Assembly: GCF_025989125.1 (NCBI RefSeq) | Contig: NZ_JAPDNR010000001.1 | Location: 6,498,087-6,562,086 of the forward strand | Source: Chitinophaga nivalis | Lineage (GTDB): Bacteria > Bacteroidota > Bacteroidia > Chitinophagales > Chitinophagaceae | Length of the DNA stretch: 64,000 nt | Reading direction: 5' to 3' | The notes under the pieces: generated by a model | The model's database searches: none | What the model saw: only the letters and a program-made list of their open reading frames with translations | Told to the model about the DNA's origin: nothing | In this document: in pieces, positions 33,520-40,882 of the stretch | Layout of the letters: each line of letters begins with the position of its first letter | Numbering within the stretch: the stretch's first letter is position 1 | Program-made: the position numbers and the translations under genes

Positions 33520-33826
33520 AGTAATTGGGCATATACTGGCGCCAGATGGAAGCCTGTATGTATGCTGGGATTACCTAGGTACTCCTCAACCAGAAGCTGA
33601 GATGTGCGCCGGCGAAGTGGTGGAGGTTCTGCAGGCAACCGGTATAGTGCACGACTATTTCCAGGAAGATGACACCTATCACATACTAGTTGAAATATCC
33701 TGTCTGGATTCCATAGTACTGGAGTGGGTGGAATACCAGGATTTTCTGACAGGCCACCTGCTTACCAAAGAGCATGCAGACAATGTTCTAACCAAAATAC
33801 TAACTACAAAATTCATTCGTGTATGA
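33500..33826 (+). CDS. Hypothetical early protein
   Basis: 108 acidic residues with beta-type N-terminus (MSQLSVEVIGHILAPDGSLYV). The stop overlaps the next start as ATGA. No family recognised. Confidence 0.5.
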   Translation: MSQLSVEVIGHILAPDGSLYVCWDYLGTPQPEAEMCAGEVVEVLQATGIVHDYFQEDDTYHILVEISCLDSIVLEWVEYQDFLTGHLLTKEHADNVLTKILTTKFIRV

Positions 33827-33954
33827 AAAATATCATTGCAAATACCGCTATGTGGATTGCTGCTGGTATTGTTACGCAAAACCTATTCATTGCCCTTGCT
33901 GGCATACTAGTAAACGCCACTTTTGGCGCCATTAAGTACCTGCCTAAAAATTAA
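33823..33954 (+). CDS. 43-residue membrane peptide
   Basis: Starts at ATG 33823 within the previous stop (ATGA coupling). A hydrophobic core (WIAAGIVTQNLFIALAGILV) gives one membrane span. Small membrane proteins of this sort are frequent in early phage operons; function unknown. Confidence 0.5.
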   Translation: MKNIIANTAMWIAAGIVTQNLFIALAGILVNATFGAIKYLPKN

Positions 33955-33957
33955 GCC

Positions 33958-34179
33958 ATGGGAAACATTGTACAACTGCATATAGATGCTGCTGCCATAC
34001 TTGTCAATATACAGACATCGTCTGAGGAGGCCGCGAAGGGACGGCAAAAACTTGAAGAATGCAACCCTGCTTTCCGGGAGCGTATCCTAAATGATATTTC
34101 GTATTGGGAATACATGCTATCTGAAAAAACAAACGAGTATCACGATTTGATGGATCAGATTAAATACGCCAATATATGA
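33958..34179 (+). CDS. Small helical early protein
   Basis: 73 residues, predicted mostly helical with a coiled-coil-like stretch (EEAAKGRQKLEECNPAFRER). Overlaps the next start by 4 bp. No family recognised. Confidence 0.55.
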   Translation: MGNIVQLHIDAAAILVNIQTSSEEAAKGRQKLEECNPAFRERILNDISYWEYMLSEKTNEYHDLMDQIKYANI

Positions 34180-34379
34180 CAGCGCTACTCATCTCATTAC
34201 TTGTTATCCTCCTTTTCATTCTATTCATCGGCGTAATGGTCATTCTTACTGGAAAGGACCATCCACTATACAACCACGAAAGTTATGAATCTGATAGAAT
34301 TAAACACAATACTGGGGACATTGCCGGCGAACATCGCGGTAATTGTTCTGATATCAATAGTGTTCGGATGGATCATTGA
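34176..34379 (+). CDS. Small membrane protein
   Basis: 67 residues with one strong N-terminal span (LLISLLVILLFILFIGVMVIL) and a polar tail. Coupled to the previous gene by 4-bp overlap. Its last 95 bp overlap another frame that also encodes a membrane segment. Confidence 0.5.
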   Translation: MTALLISLLVILLFILFIGVMVILTGKDHPLYNHESYESDRIKHNTGDIAGEHRGNCSDINSVRMDH

Positions 34380-34476
34380 GAATACTGAATTACTGGACGG
34401 AATGGATAATTACGGCGACCGGACATGCTACAAGAAATTGAATGCAAAAATACACGACACACATGACAATAGATAA
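34285..34476 (+). CDS. Small membrane protein, overlapping the previous gene
   Basis: 63 residues with a membrane span (LPANIAVIVLISIVFGWII) and a charged tail. It overlaps the preceding gene by 95 bp in another frame, like nested lysis or toxin peptides. Both frames look plausible; this one has the more protein-like C-terminus. Confidence 0.45.
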   Translation: MNLIELNTILGTLPANIAVIVLISIVFGWIIENTELLDGMDNYGDRTCYKKLNAKIHDTHDNR

Positions 34477-34625
34477 ACCCCGGCGGGTTTCCACTCATCG
34501 GATATTTTCACACTTAAAAATCATTGTATGTTTTGGATCTTTTTAACGATATGTCGCTACCTGCGGGTAGTATGGGAGATAAACATGTAGGTTAAGGAAT
34601 AAGGATTTGAAAAGTGGTAAGCAAT

Positions 34626-34649
34626 ACCAGATAGTATCTACTATCTGGT
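34626..34649 (+). repeat. 24-bp near-perfect palindrome upstream of the first tRNA-like element
   Basis: ACCAGATAGTA (34626-34636) and its complement (34639-34649) with two central bases. Twelve bp downstream the first tRNA-like element begins. May be an RNA processing stem or protein site. Confidence 0.6.
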
Positions 34650-34661
34650 TCTGAGATGGTT

Positions 34662-34733
34662 TTCCTGGTAGCTTAATTGGCAGAGCATATCCGGCAGGTG
34701 AGTGGTGGTGGTTCGATCCCACCCCAGGAAGCA
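34662..34733 (+). tRNA. tRNA-like element 1 with an aberrant anticodon arm
   Basis: Perfect 7-bp acceptor stem TTCCTGG (34662-34668) with CCAGGAA (34724-34730). D-arm GCTTAATTGGCAGAGC (34671-34686). T-arm GGTGG-TTCGATC-CCACC (34707-34723) directly abutting the acceptor strand. Discriminator G, then CA. The 20 nt between D and T arms are about three short and give no good 5-bp anticodon stem (best has a C-A mismatch and no U at the usual position 33), so no anticodon is assigned. Confidence 0.5.
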
Positions 34734-34765
34734 GCATTTTTACTAACAATTTAAAATTTAAAGTT

Positions 34766-34858
34766 ATGATCATGATTACCTACCTATTAGGTATTTGTAT
34801 GGAATACGTGGAGGCTGATTTTTGGAAAAAAAGGATGAGCCGCGTTAAGGATTATTAA
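34766..34858 (+). CDS. 30-codon open frame in the tRNA-like tract
   Basis: ATG 34766 to TAA 34858, encoding MIMITYLLGICMEYVEADFW and a basic tail. Weakly supported; could be a peptide or chance. Confidence 0.25.
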   Translation: MIMITYLLGICMEYVEADFWKKRMSRVKDY

Positions 34859-34860
34859 TT

Positions 34861-34878
34861 AACCTGACCGGTCAGGTT
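34861..34878. repeat. Perfect 18-bp palindrome with a nearby partial copy
   Basis: AACCTGACCGGTCAGGTT is fully self-complementary; ACCTGACCGGTTT recurs at about 34897-34909, and CAGGTA/TACCTG arms lie between. Could be an operator, or fold as alternative hairpins in RNA. Confidence 0.55.
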
Positions 34879-34934
34879 TACAGACAGGTAGACAATACCT
34901 GACCGGTTTAATAAGCTCTTTGAAACTGAAAATA

Positions 34935-35082
34935 TTGCGCGTGGCGGAATTAGACGCAGAGTAATGTAGTGTTCTACTCGGAGCGGTACCATAGACGGGA
35001 AGCTCTTCAAGAGTTCAGAAAAGCAATTGCTACCTAAAAAGGAACACAACACGCTTGCAGGTAACCAGTCCTGCCGCGCAAA
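34935..35082 (+). ncRNA. tRNA-like element 2 with a very long variable region
   Basis: Acceptor TTGCGCG (34935-34941) with CGCGCAA (35075-35081), perfect. Leu-type D-arm GCGGAATTAGACGC (34944-34957). Anticodon-arm stem GAGTA (34959-34963) with TACTC (34975-34979) and an 11-nt loop. A region of about 77 nt follows that starts with GAGC..GCTC. T-stem GCAGG (35057-35061) with CCTGC (35070-35074) and an 8-nt loop that lacks TTCRA. All four stems are perfect, but loops and spacing are not those of a working tRNA. Confidence 0.45.
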
Positions 35083-35153
35083 CTTACTGCGACAGCCGGA
35101 TTAGAGAGAAGGCATGAAGCAGCGCAATAATGGCCGGCGTAAAGGGCATTGTT

Positions 35154-35234
35154 TACCGGTTGATCCAAGGCATCCGCAGAAGTTCATAGCTATGTTATAG
35201 CGCTTCGTTGGTTCGATACCAACACCGGTAACCA
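35154..35234 (+). tRNA. tRNA-like element 3 with encoded CCA and expanded anticodon loop
   Basis: Acceptor TACCGGT (35154-35160) with ACCGGTA (35224-35230), discriminator A, encoded CCA (35232-35234). T-arm GTTGG-TTCGATA-CCAAC (35207-35223). Weak D-arm GAT..ATC. Stem GAAGT/GCTTC (35179-35183, 35202-35206) encloses an 18-nt loop beginning TCATA, which itself contains a GCTAT..ATAGC hairpin. If the first 7 loop bases were kept the anticodon would read CAT, but this is speculative. Confidence 0.45.
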
Positions 35235-35415
35235 GGGGGTGCCAAGAATTATACTAATAGTATACTGATTCGCGGTATGGCCCCGATGTTACTACAATCT
35301 TGTAAATGCACCAGTAAGCCTGTTTCCTGGTATGTGACCAAATCATTCAACAGGTATGAGATGGGAAAAGCGGCAAGATAATAGCCCTAAACCGGCCGGG
35401 TGAGTGCCGGTAAAT

Positions 35416-35538
35416 GATCAGGTGGCGGAATGGTAGACGCAAAACCGAGAGCTAACGCAGGACAGCGTAAATAGTCGGTGCTGGAAGGTGCTAAGAACAT
35501 CCAGAGTCCATGCAGGTTCGATCCCTGCCCTGATCACA
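35416..35538 (+). tRNA. tRNA-like element 4, leucine-type frame with an inserted hairpin
   Basis: Acceptor GATCAGG (35416-35422) with CCTGATC (35529-35535). D-arm TGGCGGAATGGTAGACGC, the hallmark of bacterial tRNA-Leu. Stem ACCGA (35444-35448) with TCGGT (35475-35479) closes a 26-nt loop holding an ACGC..GCGT hairpin. A long variable arm CTGGA/TCCAG (35481-35485, 35500-35504) follows. T-arm GCAGG-TTCGATC-CCTGC (35512-35528). Apart from the roughly 19 extra bases in the anticodon loop and a long variable region, this is a type II tRNA. Confidence 0.5.
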
Positions 35539-35697
35539 AGATCATAGACGGTTTAGCAGATGATCATTCACCCAGTAAGATGATTTAGGCGGCCGCCGCT
35601 GGGTATCTGAAATGAGCTTGTCGGGTGGCTACCCGAGCGTGCCGGCGACTACCGGCTTACTACTATCAATAACTCATTACTAAAAAACTCAAACAAA

Positions 35698-35880
35698 ATG
35701 ACAGAAGAACAAAAAGAAATGTTGGTCAACCTGGTGGAAAATGAAGGAATGGAGCAAACCTTCATAATGTATAGTGATTTCAAAGAAATAGAGGACGAAG
35801 AATTTCATACCCTTCGTAAGGCATATGAAGATGCCCATCAAAAGCTTGAAGCATTTATTGGGGTTGATTCCAGGTCTTGA
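35698..35880 (+). CDS. Small acidic early protein
   Basis: 60 residues, strongly acidic and helical (MTEEQKEMLVNLVENEGMEQ, then EIEDEEFHTLRKAYEDAHQ). Lies inside the tRNA-like tract between elements 4 and 5. Fits the small acidic proteins common in phage early regions; no family recognised. Confidence 0.6.
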   Translation: MTEEQKEMLVNLVENEGMEQTFIMYSDFKEIEDEEFHTLRKAYEDAHQKLEAFIGVDSRS

Positions 35881-35896
35881 TGATACCTGGCATTGA

Positions 35897-36020
35897 GCCT
35901 ACCATAGCAAAGAGGTTAATGCGATGGAAAGTAAGCCCATTGGTCCGGTTCAATTCCGGCGGCACTAAACGGGTAGGGCAATGGCAGCCAAATTCTCCGG
36001 TTCGAATCCGGATGGTAGGC
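35897..36020 (+). tRNA. tRNA-like element 5 with a duplicated T-arm
   Basis: Acceptor GCCTACCA (35897-35904) with TGGTAGGC (36013-36020), eight perfect pairs. D-arm-like TAGCAAAGAGGTTAATGC. Stem GATGG/CCATT (35923-35927, 35937-35941) with a 9-nt loop. A first T-arm-like CCGG-TTCAATT-CCGG (35945-35959). A true T-arm TCCGG-TTCGAAT-CCGGA (35996-36012) abuts the acceptor. The presence of two T-arms suggests fusion of two tRNA-like units or an insertion of about 50 nt. Confidence 0.45.
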
Positions 36021-36175
36021 CGATAGTTGTTTTAAAAGTGAAAATAAACCCGGATTACCACCTGCGGCAGTTGTTGCCGGTACTGTGGGCCATAGAGCGG
36101 AGCAGGCGGGAACGAAAACAGAATGGTATGTAATACTCAACAAAACCTGCATTATTCCTAAAACAGAAATCCAAT

Positions 36176-36230
36176 CCGGGCGGCGTAACGCAAACAGTAG
36201 TTCATTTTTATGATTGCCGCCCGGTTTTTT
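36176..36230 (+). terminator. Strong terminator closing the tRNA-like tract
   Basis: CCGGGCGGC (36176-36184) pairs perfectly with GCCGCCCGG (36216-36224), followed by six Ts (36225-36230). It marks the end of the 34.5-36.2 kb transcript, so genes beyond may need antitermination or their own promoter. Confidence 0.85.
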
Positions 36231-36253
36231 ATCTAACCTACTTAAAAATAAAA

Positions 36254-36277
36254 AGCCCAGTGCCACAACACCAGGCT
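36254..36277 (+). promoter_or_regulatory. Leader hairpin before the hexapeptide-repeat gene
   Basis: AGCC-ca-GTG-ccacaa-CAC-ca-GGCT, preceded by an A-run, 27 bp before ATG 36304. Member of the recurrent leader-hairpin set. Confidence 0.55.
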
Positions 36278-36303
36278 GGTAATAAATCACCCAACACAAA
36301 ATT

Positions 36304-36741
36304 ATGGAAAAAATATTTCTTTGGGTATCTGGTCAGGGTTGGTCAGAGTTTACCACAAATGACAAAGCTGAACTTGAAAAACGTGGTATATCAATTCATG
36401 ATCGTGCCATCATTGGAGATCATGCCATCATTGGAGATGGTGCCATCATTGGAGATGGTGCCCGCATCGATAATAATGAAGTTGTGAAATCTATTGTTAG
36501 ATGCGGCAGCAAACATGTGGTATCCTGGTGGGGTAAAGATGAAATCCAGATTGGCTGCAAAAAATTCACCATAAAAAAGTGGCTGGAACACTATACCAGT
36601 GTAGGTCATAGTGAAGAGTATGATGATACTCAAATCGCAGAGTATGGAGGATACATAAAAATGATCGCCTCATATGCTGAAACACTTAACAAACCAGATA
36701 CTATACCACCCCCCAAAACAACCGGAGTAGAAAAACCATGA
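36304..36741 (+). CDS. Hexapeptide-repeat (left-handed beta-helix) protein
   Basis: 145 residues. After a short N-terminal part comes RAIIGDHAIIGDGAIIGDGA, a run of I-G-D hexapeptides as in left-handed beta-helix proteins, then an unrelated C-terminal region with W-W-G-K-D-E and a proline-rich end. The repeat run is too short for a full acyltransferase helix. Encoded by three 18-bp DNA repeats, so the number may vary. Function unknown. Confidence 0.65.
   Translation: MEKIFLWVSGQGWSEFTTNDKAELEKRGISIHDRAIIGDHAIIGDGAIIGDGARIDNNEVVKSIVRCGSKHVVSWWGKDEIQIGCKKFTIKKWLEHYTSVGHSEEYDDTQIAEYGGYIKMIASYAETLNKPDTIPPPKTTGVEKP
36406..36459 (+). repeat. Three tandem 18-bp coding repeats
   Basis: Units at 36406-36423, 36424-36441 and 36442-36459 (GCCATCATTGGAGATGGT, the first differing at its last three bases). 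In frame; slippage would add or remove six residues at a time. Confidence 0.85.
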
Positions 36742-36830
36742 AAACAGTAGGATACATTATCCGAACAGCTGGATTAATTGCCCTGATAAAAGCCACATTG
36801 TTGTTGCTTAAAATCATTACCAAACAATAA
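36738..36830 (+). CDS. 30-residue membrane peptide
   Basis: ATG 36738 overlaps the previous stop as ATGA. One hydrophobic segment (TAGLIALIKATLLLLKIIT). Coupling supports translation; function unknown. Confidence 0.45.
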   Translation: MKTVGYIIRTAGLIALIKATLLLLKIITKQ

Positions 36831-36833
36831 AAA

Positions 36834-36855
36834 ACCTGACGCGCCAACGCCAGGT
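36834..36855 (+). promoter_or_regulatory. Leader hairpin before the recombinase gene
   Basis: ACCTG-a-CG..CG-c-CAGGT after an A-run, 25 bp before ATG 36881. Member of the recurrent set. Confidence 0.55.
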
Positions 36856-36880
36856 AGTAATACAAACACAATTCAAAGCT

Positions 36881-37627
36881 ATGGAAAATTCATTAATGAA
36901 GCTTGATTTCTCTGACGAACATGTAAAACTGATAAAGGATCAAATTGCAAAGGGTTCATCAGATGCCGAGTTGCAACTATTCATTTATCAATGCAAACGT
37001 ACGGGCTTAGACCCCCTCACTAGGCAGATTTACTGCCTGTTCAGAAATGTGAAAAACAAAGATTCTGGACAGTATGAGAAAAAAATGACCATACAAACAT
37101 CCATTGACGGATTCCGGGTCATTGCTGAGCGGTCAGGAGATTATGGGGGACAGGATGAACCTATTTTTATTGAAGATGAAAGCAGGAACCTAATAGGTGC
37201 CAAAGTGAAAGTATACCGGTTTAGGGGAGAACAAAGGTATCCAGCTGCAGTTGGAGTTGCCTACTGGTCTGAATATGTGCCTCAGCCTGGACAGGATGCA
37301 ATGTGGCGTAAAATGCCAAGAACAATGATTTCAAAAGTCGCTGAGGCGCTGGCTCTTCGCAAAGCTTACCCGCAAGATTTGTCTGGTATATACACAATAG
37401 ATGAAATGTCCCAGGATAACAAAAATGACATACAGGATATTTCCGCCATGCCTGTTACTGATAATTCTGACTTGCAGATTCTTATAGACAGTTGTGAGAC
37501 TATTCCAGAGCTGGCAGCGCTGTATAATAATAACAGCGCTCTCTTTGAGTCAGATACCAATCTAAAAACATATTTAACTAACCGAAAAAATACTCTTAGA
37601 AATGCAGCTACAACAGTTCAGCAATAA
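36881..37627 (+). CDS. bet: Bet/RecT-type single-strand annealing protein
   Basis: 248 residues. LQLFIYQCKRTGLDPLTRQI and KKMTIQTSIDGFRVIAERSG are signature stretches of phage Bet/RecT recombinases, which bind single-stranded DNA and anneal complementary strands during replication and repair. No adjacent exonuclease is evident; the next gene overlaps by 26 bp and is of unknown function. Host exonucleases may supply the substrate. Confidence 0.9.
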   Translation: MENSLMKLDFSDEHVKLIKDQIAKGSSDAELQLFIYQCKRTGLDPLTRQIYCLFRNVKNKDSGQYEKKMTIQTSIDGFRVIAERSGDYGGQDEPIFIEDESRNLIGAKVKVYRFRGEQRYPAAVGVAYWSEYVPQPGQDAMWRKMPRTMISKVAEALALRKAYPQDLSGIYTIDEMSQDNKNDIQDISAMPVTDNSDLQILIDSCETIPELAALYNNNSALFESDTNLKTYLTNRKNTLRNAATTVQQ

Positions 37628-38066
37628 CATCCTGCCAACCAAAAGTAATATTTCTATCCTGGCTGGACATATTGTACAGGATGTAATAGAGGGATTTGAG
37701 GACCCACTAAAAGTGGTAGTTGTCCTTGAGGGAATTAAGTCCATTTGTGAGGAAGCCCGAAAGGGCATTACATCATATGTCATTGAGGAACTTGACAAAT
37801 ATCAAGATCAACAGGTAGCCCGTCTGGATGCAAAGATTGAGCCTTTCCAGTCTGGTATTAAATATGACTTTTCACGAGATGTTATTTGGCAGAGGATATC
37901 TGATAAAATAAAGCCCCTGCAGGAAGAACTAAAGGCTCGTGAGGCATTTCTGAAATCCCTCAAAAAAATGACCATAGAAACAGATCCGGACAGCGGAGAA
38001 ACCTTTGAAGTCTATCCGCCTGGCAAAACCAGTACATCCTCTTTCAAAATTATTTTGGCGAAATGA
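37602..38066 (+). CDS. Hypothetical protein coupled to the annealing protein
   Basis: 154 residues, helical, with a central heptad-like part (ELDKYQDQQVARLDAKIEPFQ) and a C-terminal P-P-G-K-T-S-T-S segment. Overlaps bet by 26 bp and the next gene by 4 bp, so it probably works in recombination or replication. No family recognised. Confidence 0.55.
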   Translation: MQLQQFSNNILPTKSNISILAGHIVQDVIEGFEDPLKVVVVLEGIKSICEEARKGITSYVIEELDKYQDQQVARLDAKIEPFQSGIKYDFSRDVIWQRISDKIKPLQEELKAREAFLKSLKKMTIETDPDSGETFEVYPPGKTSTSSFKIILAK

Positions 38067-38461
38067 CAGATATAGAAAAAGGGAAGATTTGCCCTTACTG
38101 CGGCGGTGAACCTATTTTCACTGACAGTTGTGAGATATATGGCAAATCCTATGGCATGATATCTTTATGTCGCCCATGTGATGCATACTGCGGCGTACAT
38201 AAAGGCACCAATAAACCTCTTGGGAGACTTGCTGATAAAAAGCTAAGGGAGATGAAAAAATTGGCTCATGCCGCCTTCGATCCCATTTGGCAGGAGAAAA
38301 TATTAAATAGAAAGGAAGCATACAAGTGGCTATCAGCTAAATTAAACATATCGGAACAACGTTGCCACATAGGTATGTTTGACATTGAAACATGCTTGCT
38401 TGTAATAAACTCATGTAAATTATTTAATCATGAACACCACATTACAATTAACCGAGGTTGA
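38063..38461 (+). CDS. Zinc-finger-containing phage protein (DUF3268-like)
   Basis: 132 residues with two Cys pairs: CPYCGGEP near the N-terminus and CRPCDAYCGVHKGT, followed by LGRLADKKLREMKKLAHAAFDPIW. This arrangement matches the DUF3268 zinc-finger family found in phages and plasmids. Binding partner unknown; nucleic acid is likely. Confidence 0.7.
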   Translation: MTDIEKGKICPYCGGEPIFTDSCEIYGKSYGMISLCRPCDAYCGVHKGTNKPLGRLADKKLREMKKLAHAAFDPIWQEKILNRKEAYKWLSAKLNISEQRCHIGMFDIETCLLVINSCKLFNHEHHITINRG

Positions 38462-38846
38462 AGCCATATATTCAGAGCTAACAGCCATTAACCTGCAGAT
38501 CACCAGTAATCAGTCTGTGCATAGCCTGATAGACTTATCTGGCCAGCTGGCTGCATGGCTAGCCTTTACCGGAGAGCAGATGGCCATATGCAAAAAGATA
38601 TGGCGCGCCGCTACCGCCAAAGCATATGACAGCTATGTATTCAGCAAACTTGCTCATGATATATCCATATCTCCATCCATGGCAAACAAATATGCCGGCG
38701 CAAAATCTGGTGATGAGGAAGCGCAGTATGAGTTCTGCGAACGGGTAAATCGTGCTATTGTTCACACTATCGACCTACTGCGCACTTGCATCAGCGCTCT
38801 GAAAGCAGAGCAACAGGCTTACAGCTACGGAGGGGGTACAATATGA
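38430..38846 (+). CDS. Hypothetical helical early protein
   Basis: 138 residues, mostly helical (LIDLSGQLAAWLAFTGEQMA, ending in a Tyr/Gly-rich tail). Overlaps the previous gene by 32 bp and the next by 4 bp (ATGA). No family recognised. Confidence 0.55.
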   Translation: MNTTLQLTEVEAIYSELTAINLQITSNQSVHSLIDLSGQLAAWLAFTGEQMAICKKIWRAATAKAYDSYVFSKLAHDISISPSMANKYAGAKSGDEEAQYEFCERVNRAIVHTIDLLRTCISALKAEQQAYSYGGGTI

Positions 38847-39088
38847 TAGGACGCACATTTTCAATTACCGGTAACGGGGTAACAAGACACCTCACACCTA
38901 TTGGGGAGTTTACAAGGGATGGTATCAGATACTACAACATTGAAGATTCTGGTAATCCAGCACCATTTGTCCCCTACCTGGCCGATGCTTTTGATAGGCG
39001 ATTTAAAACATCCGGCAAAGCATCCGGCAGACGTGGATTTAATGCCAAATACAGGGAACGACGTAATACTAAACAAAACAAAAACTAG
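38843..39088 (+). CDS. Small basic hypothetical protein
   Basis: 81 residues from ATG 38843, which overlaps the preceding stop as ATGA (a start at 38786 would overlap far more). Basic C-terminus (RRGFNAKYRERRNTKQNKN) suggests nucleic-acid binding. Confidence 0.5.
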   Translation: MIGRTFSITGNGVTRHLTPIGEFTRDGIRYYNIEDSGNPAPFVPYLADAFDRRFKTSGKASGRRGFNAKYRERRNTKQNKN

Positions 39089-39093
39089 CACTT

Positions 39094-39456
39094 ATGGCAC
39101 ACCATAATCTGTTTAACATTACCACAAACAAACTGCCAGATCGCCCTTACTTTTTGAAAATGCAAAAGATGAATGGGGTTGATAAGGTAAAATTAATGCA
39201 CTCCGCTCCCAACTTTGATAGCAAGGCCGGTAAATGGATAGAAAAGGAAGAAGTACTAGAGGTCACAACGGAAATTATTGTCGATGCCATGGAGGACCAC
39301 CAGAATAAAGTACAACCGGGTGACACCGTCAACTTTCAAGGTCCGGGTAAATACCTTGTTGAGGAAATTATTGACAGATGGCCCAGCAAAGTAATAGAAA
39401 GGCTCCCCTTCAGTGGTGAGATTTGCCAATTCAAAGTAAAATTGATTTCTTATTGA
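39094..39456 (+). CDS. Hypothetical early protein
   Basis: 120 residues, beta-rich with charged loops (KLPDRPYFLKMQKMNGVDK, PGDTVNFQGPGKYLVEEI). No family recognised. Confidence 0.5.
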   Translation: MAHHNLFNITTNKLPDRPYFLKMQKMNGVDKVKLMHSAPNFDSKAGKWIEKEEVLEVTTEIIVDAMEDHQNKVQPGDTVNFQGPGKYLVEEIIDRWPSKVIERLPFSGEICQFKVKLISY

Positions 39457-39503
39457 CAGAGTGCTACTACCCAGTGCAGTATTGATAATTTAAAAGAGAG
39501 GGT

Positions 39504-39851
39504 ATGACTAATAAGTATTTTCAAACGACACACTTAACGCAGGAGCAGTTCAATAATGCTCATGAGGTAGCCGAAAGCCAGGAAAACGCCATAATGCGAT
39601 TCTTCAACAATAACCCGGCTTCTCATTTCACCGCTTCGGAAGTTGAGTATAAATTGAAGTCAACCGGCAAGATTGGGCCGAGAGTACCACTTACATCAGT
39701 TAGACGAGCTATGTCAACATTACAGAAGTATGGCCGGATTAACCGGATGAATGAATACCGGATAGGGATTCACGGGGTACCAGAACACTACTACCAGTTA
39801 TCAACCGGTTGGGGAAAGAGTACTGAAAATGACACACCAACTTTATTTTAA
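39504..39851 (+). CDS. Winged-helix-type DNA-binding protein
   Basis: 115 residues. HFTASEVEYKLKSTGKIGPRVPLTSVRRAMSTLQKYGRINR has the helix spacing and wing of a winged helix as in phage replication accessory proteins. Located 5 bp before the replication-type gene. Confidence 0.55.
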   Translation: MTNKYFQTTHLTQEQFNNAHEVAESQENAIMRFFNNNPASHFTASEVEYKLKSTGKIGPRVPLTSVRRAMSTLQKYGRINRMNEYRIGIHGVPEHYYQLSTGWGKSTENDTPTLF

Positions 39852-39856
39852 CAACG

Positions 39857-40882
39857 ATGGCCAACATTAAAACCGGATTCCACTATTACAGTATCGAAAC
39901 TGATAGGTACCAGGATATTAAGATTAAGAGGCTGAAAAAGGAATGCGGTTGCAACGGTCTGGCAGTCTATGACTATATTCTTTGTGAAATCTACAGGGTA
40001 AAAGGCTGTTTCATTTCGTGGGACGAAAGTACTGCATTTGATGTAGCGGAATACCTTGGATTGAAGGAAAGCCAGGTGAATGAGATAGTTAACTATTGCT
40101 GCCATGTGGGTCTTTTTAATAAGGAACTGCTGGCAAGTGAGAGGGTGCTAACATCATCTTCCATTCAATTAAGATTCGTGGATTGGTCAAAAAAAGCCAA
40201 ACGAGCTAACTACATTATTCCAGAAGATTTATTAATCCTTCCGGAATATTCATCCAAACTTCCGGAAGAATGTGGCAAACTAAAAGAAGAAAGTCAACAA
40301 AGTAAAGTAAAGGAAAGTAAAGAAAAGAAGAAGAAAGAAGAAGAAGACGCCTCCGCCATCATCGAAAAATTACTACGGAAGGTTAAGGCACAGGAACTAA
40401 TCATACAGCGTTTAGGAACTCCTGATTCAAAACCTCCCCCCGGCCCCGCGCCGCCCCCCTCCTTTGAGGAGCTGGCTTCAACGGCGGCCGCTGATGAAAA
40501 CTTCTATCGACCCATACTCACGAGTTATGGAATAACGATGGAGGTACTCACAGGATGGCTGACAGCTTTCAACCGGCAACTGAAATTTGATGGGAAGACA
40601 GGTAAATCCCAAGGAGACTACCGCCGGCACTTTGTTGAATGGCTAAAATTCCGGGACATGTCTAACCCACCTGAAAATTATTCACCTGTAAAGAATCAAA
40701 ATGGAGCAGATTGGAAAAGCAGTAATACAGGCAACCAGTCACCTTCAAGTGGAACCAGCGGAGGTGCAAAAGGAGCATTTAACGGTAAAAACGGCGGTTT
40801 CGCTCTCATTGCCGGACAGCTTAAAGATGAGCTTAAGAGCTTTTCTACCGGAGGAACAGCGGGTGATCCAACTGAAATATAA
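39857..40882 (+). CDS. Replication-initiation-type protein (DUF4373/Lin1244-like N-terminus)
   Basis: 341 residues. The N-terminal domain (GFHYYSIETDRYQDIKIKRL, GLAVYDYILCEIYRVKGCF, DVAEYLGLKESQVNEIV) is the winged-helix domain found in phage replication proteins of Firmicutes and Bacteroidetes. A Lys/Glu-rich linker and Pro-rich stretch follow, then a second domain (DENFYRPILTSYGITMEVL, YRRHFVEWLKFRD) often seen as a primosome-recruiting part. Likely loads the host or next-gene replication factors at the phage origin. Confidence 0.7.
   Translation: MANIKTGFHYYSIETDRYQDIKIKRLKKECGCNGLAVYDYILCEIYRVKGCFISWDESTAFDVAEYLGLKESQVNEIVNYCCHVGLFNKELLASERVLTSSSIQLRFVDWSKKAKRANYIIPEDLLILPEYSSKLPEECGKLKEESQQSKVKESKEKKKKEEEDASAIIEKLLRKVKAQELIIQRLGTPDSKPPPGPAPPPSFEELASTAAADENFYRPILTSYGITMEVLTGWLTAFNRQLKFDGKTGKSQGDYRRHFVEWLKFRDMSNPPENYSPVKNQNGADWKSSNTGNQSPSSGTSGGAKGAFNGKNGGFALIAGQLKDELKSFSTGGTAGDPTEI

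Noticed and set aside
34861..34910. Possible CRISPR repeat or tandem array from the repeated ACCTGACCGG
   Set aside because: Only two partial copies, no regular spacers and no cas genes in the window.
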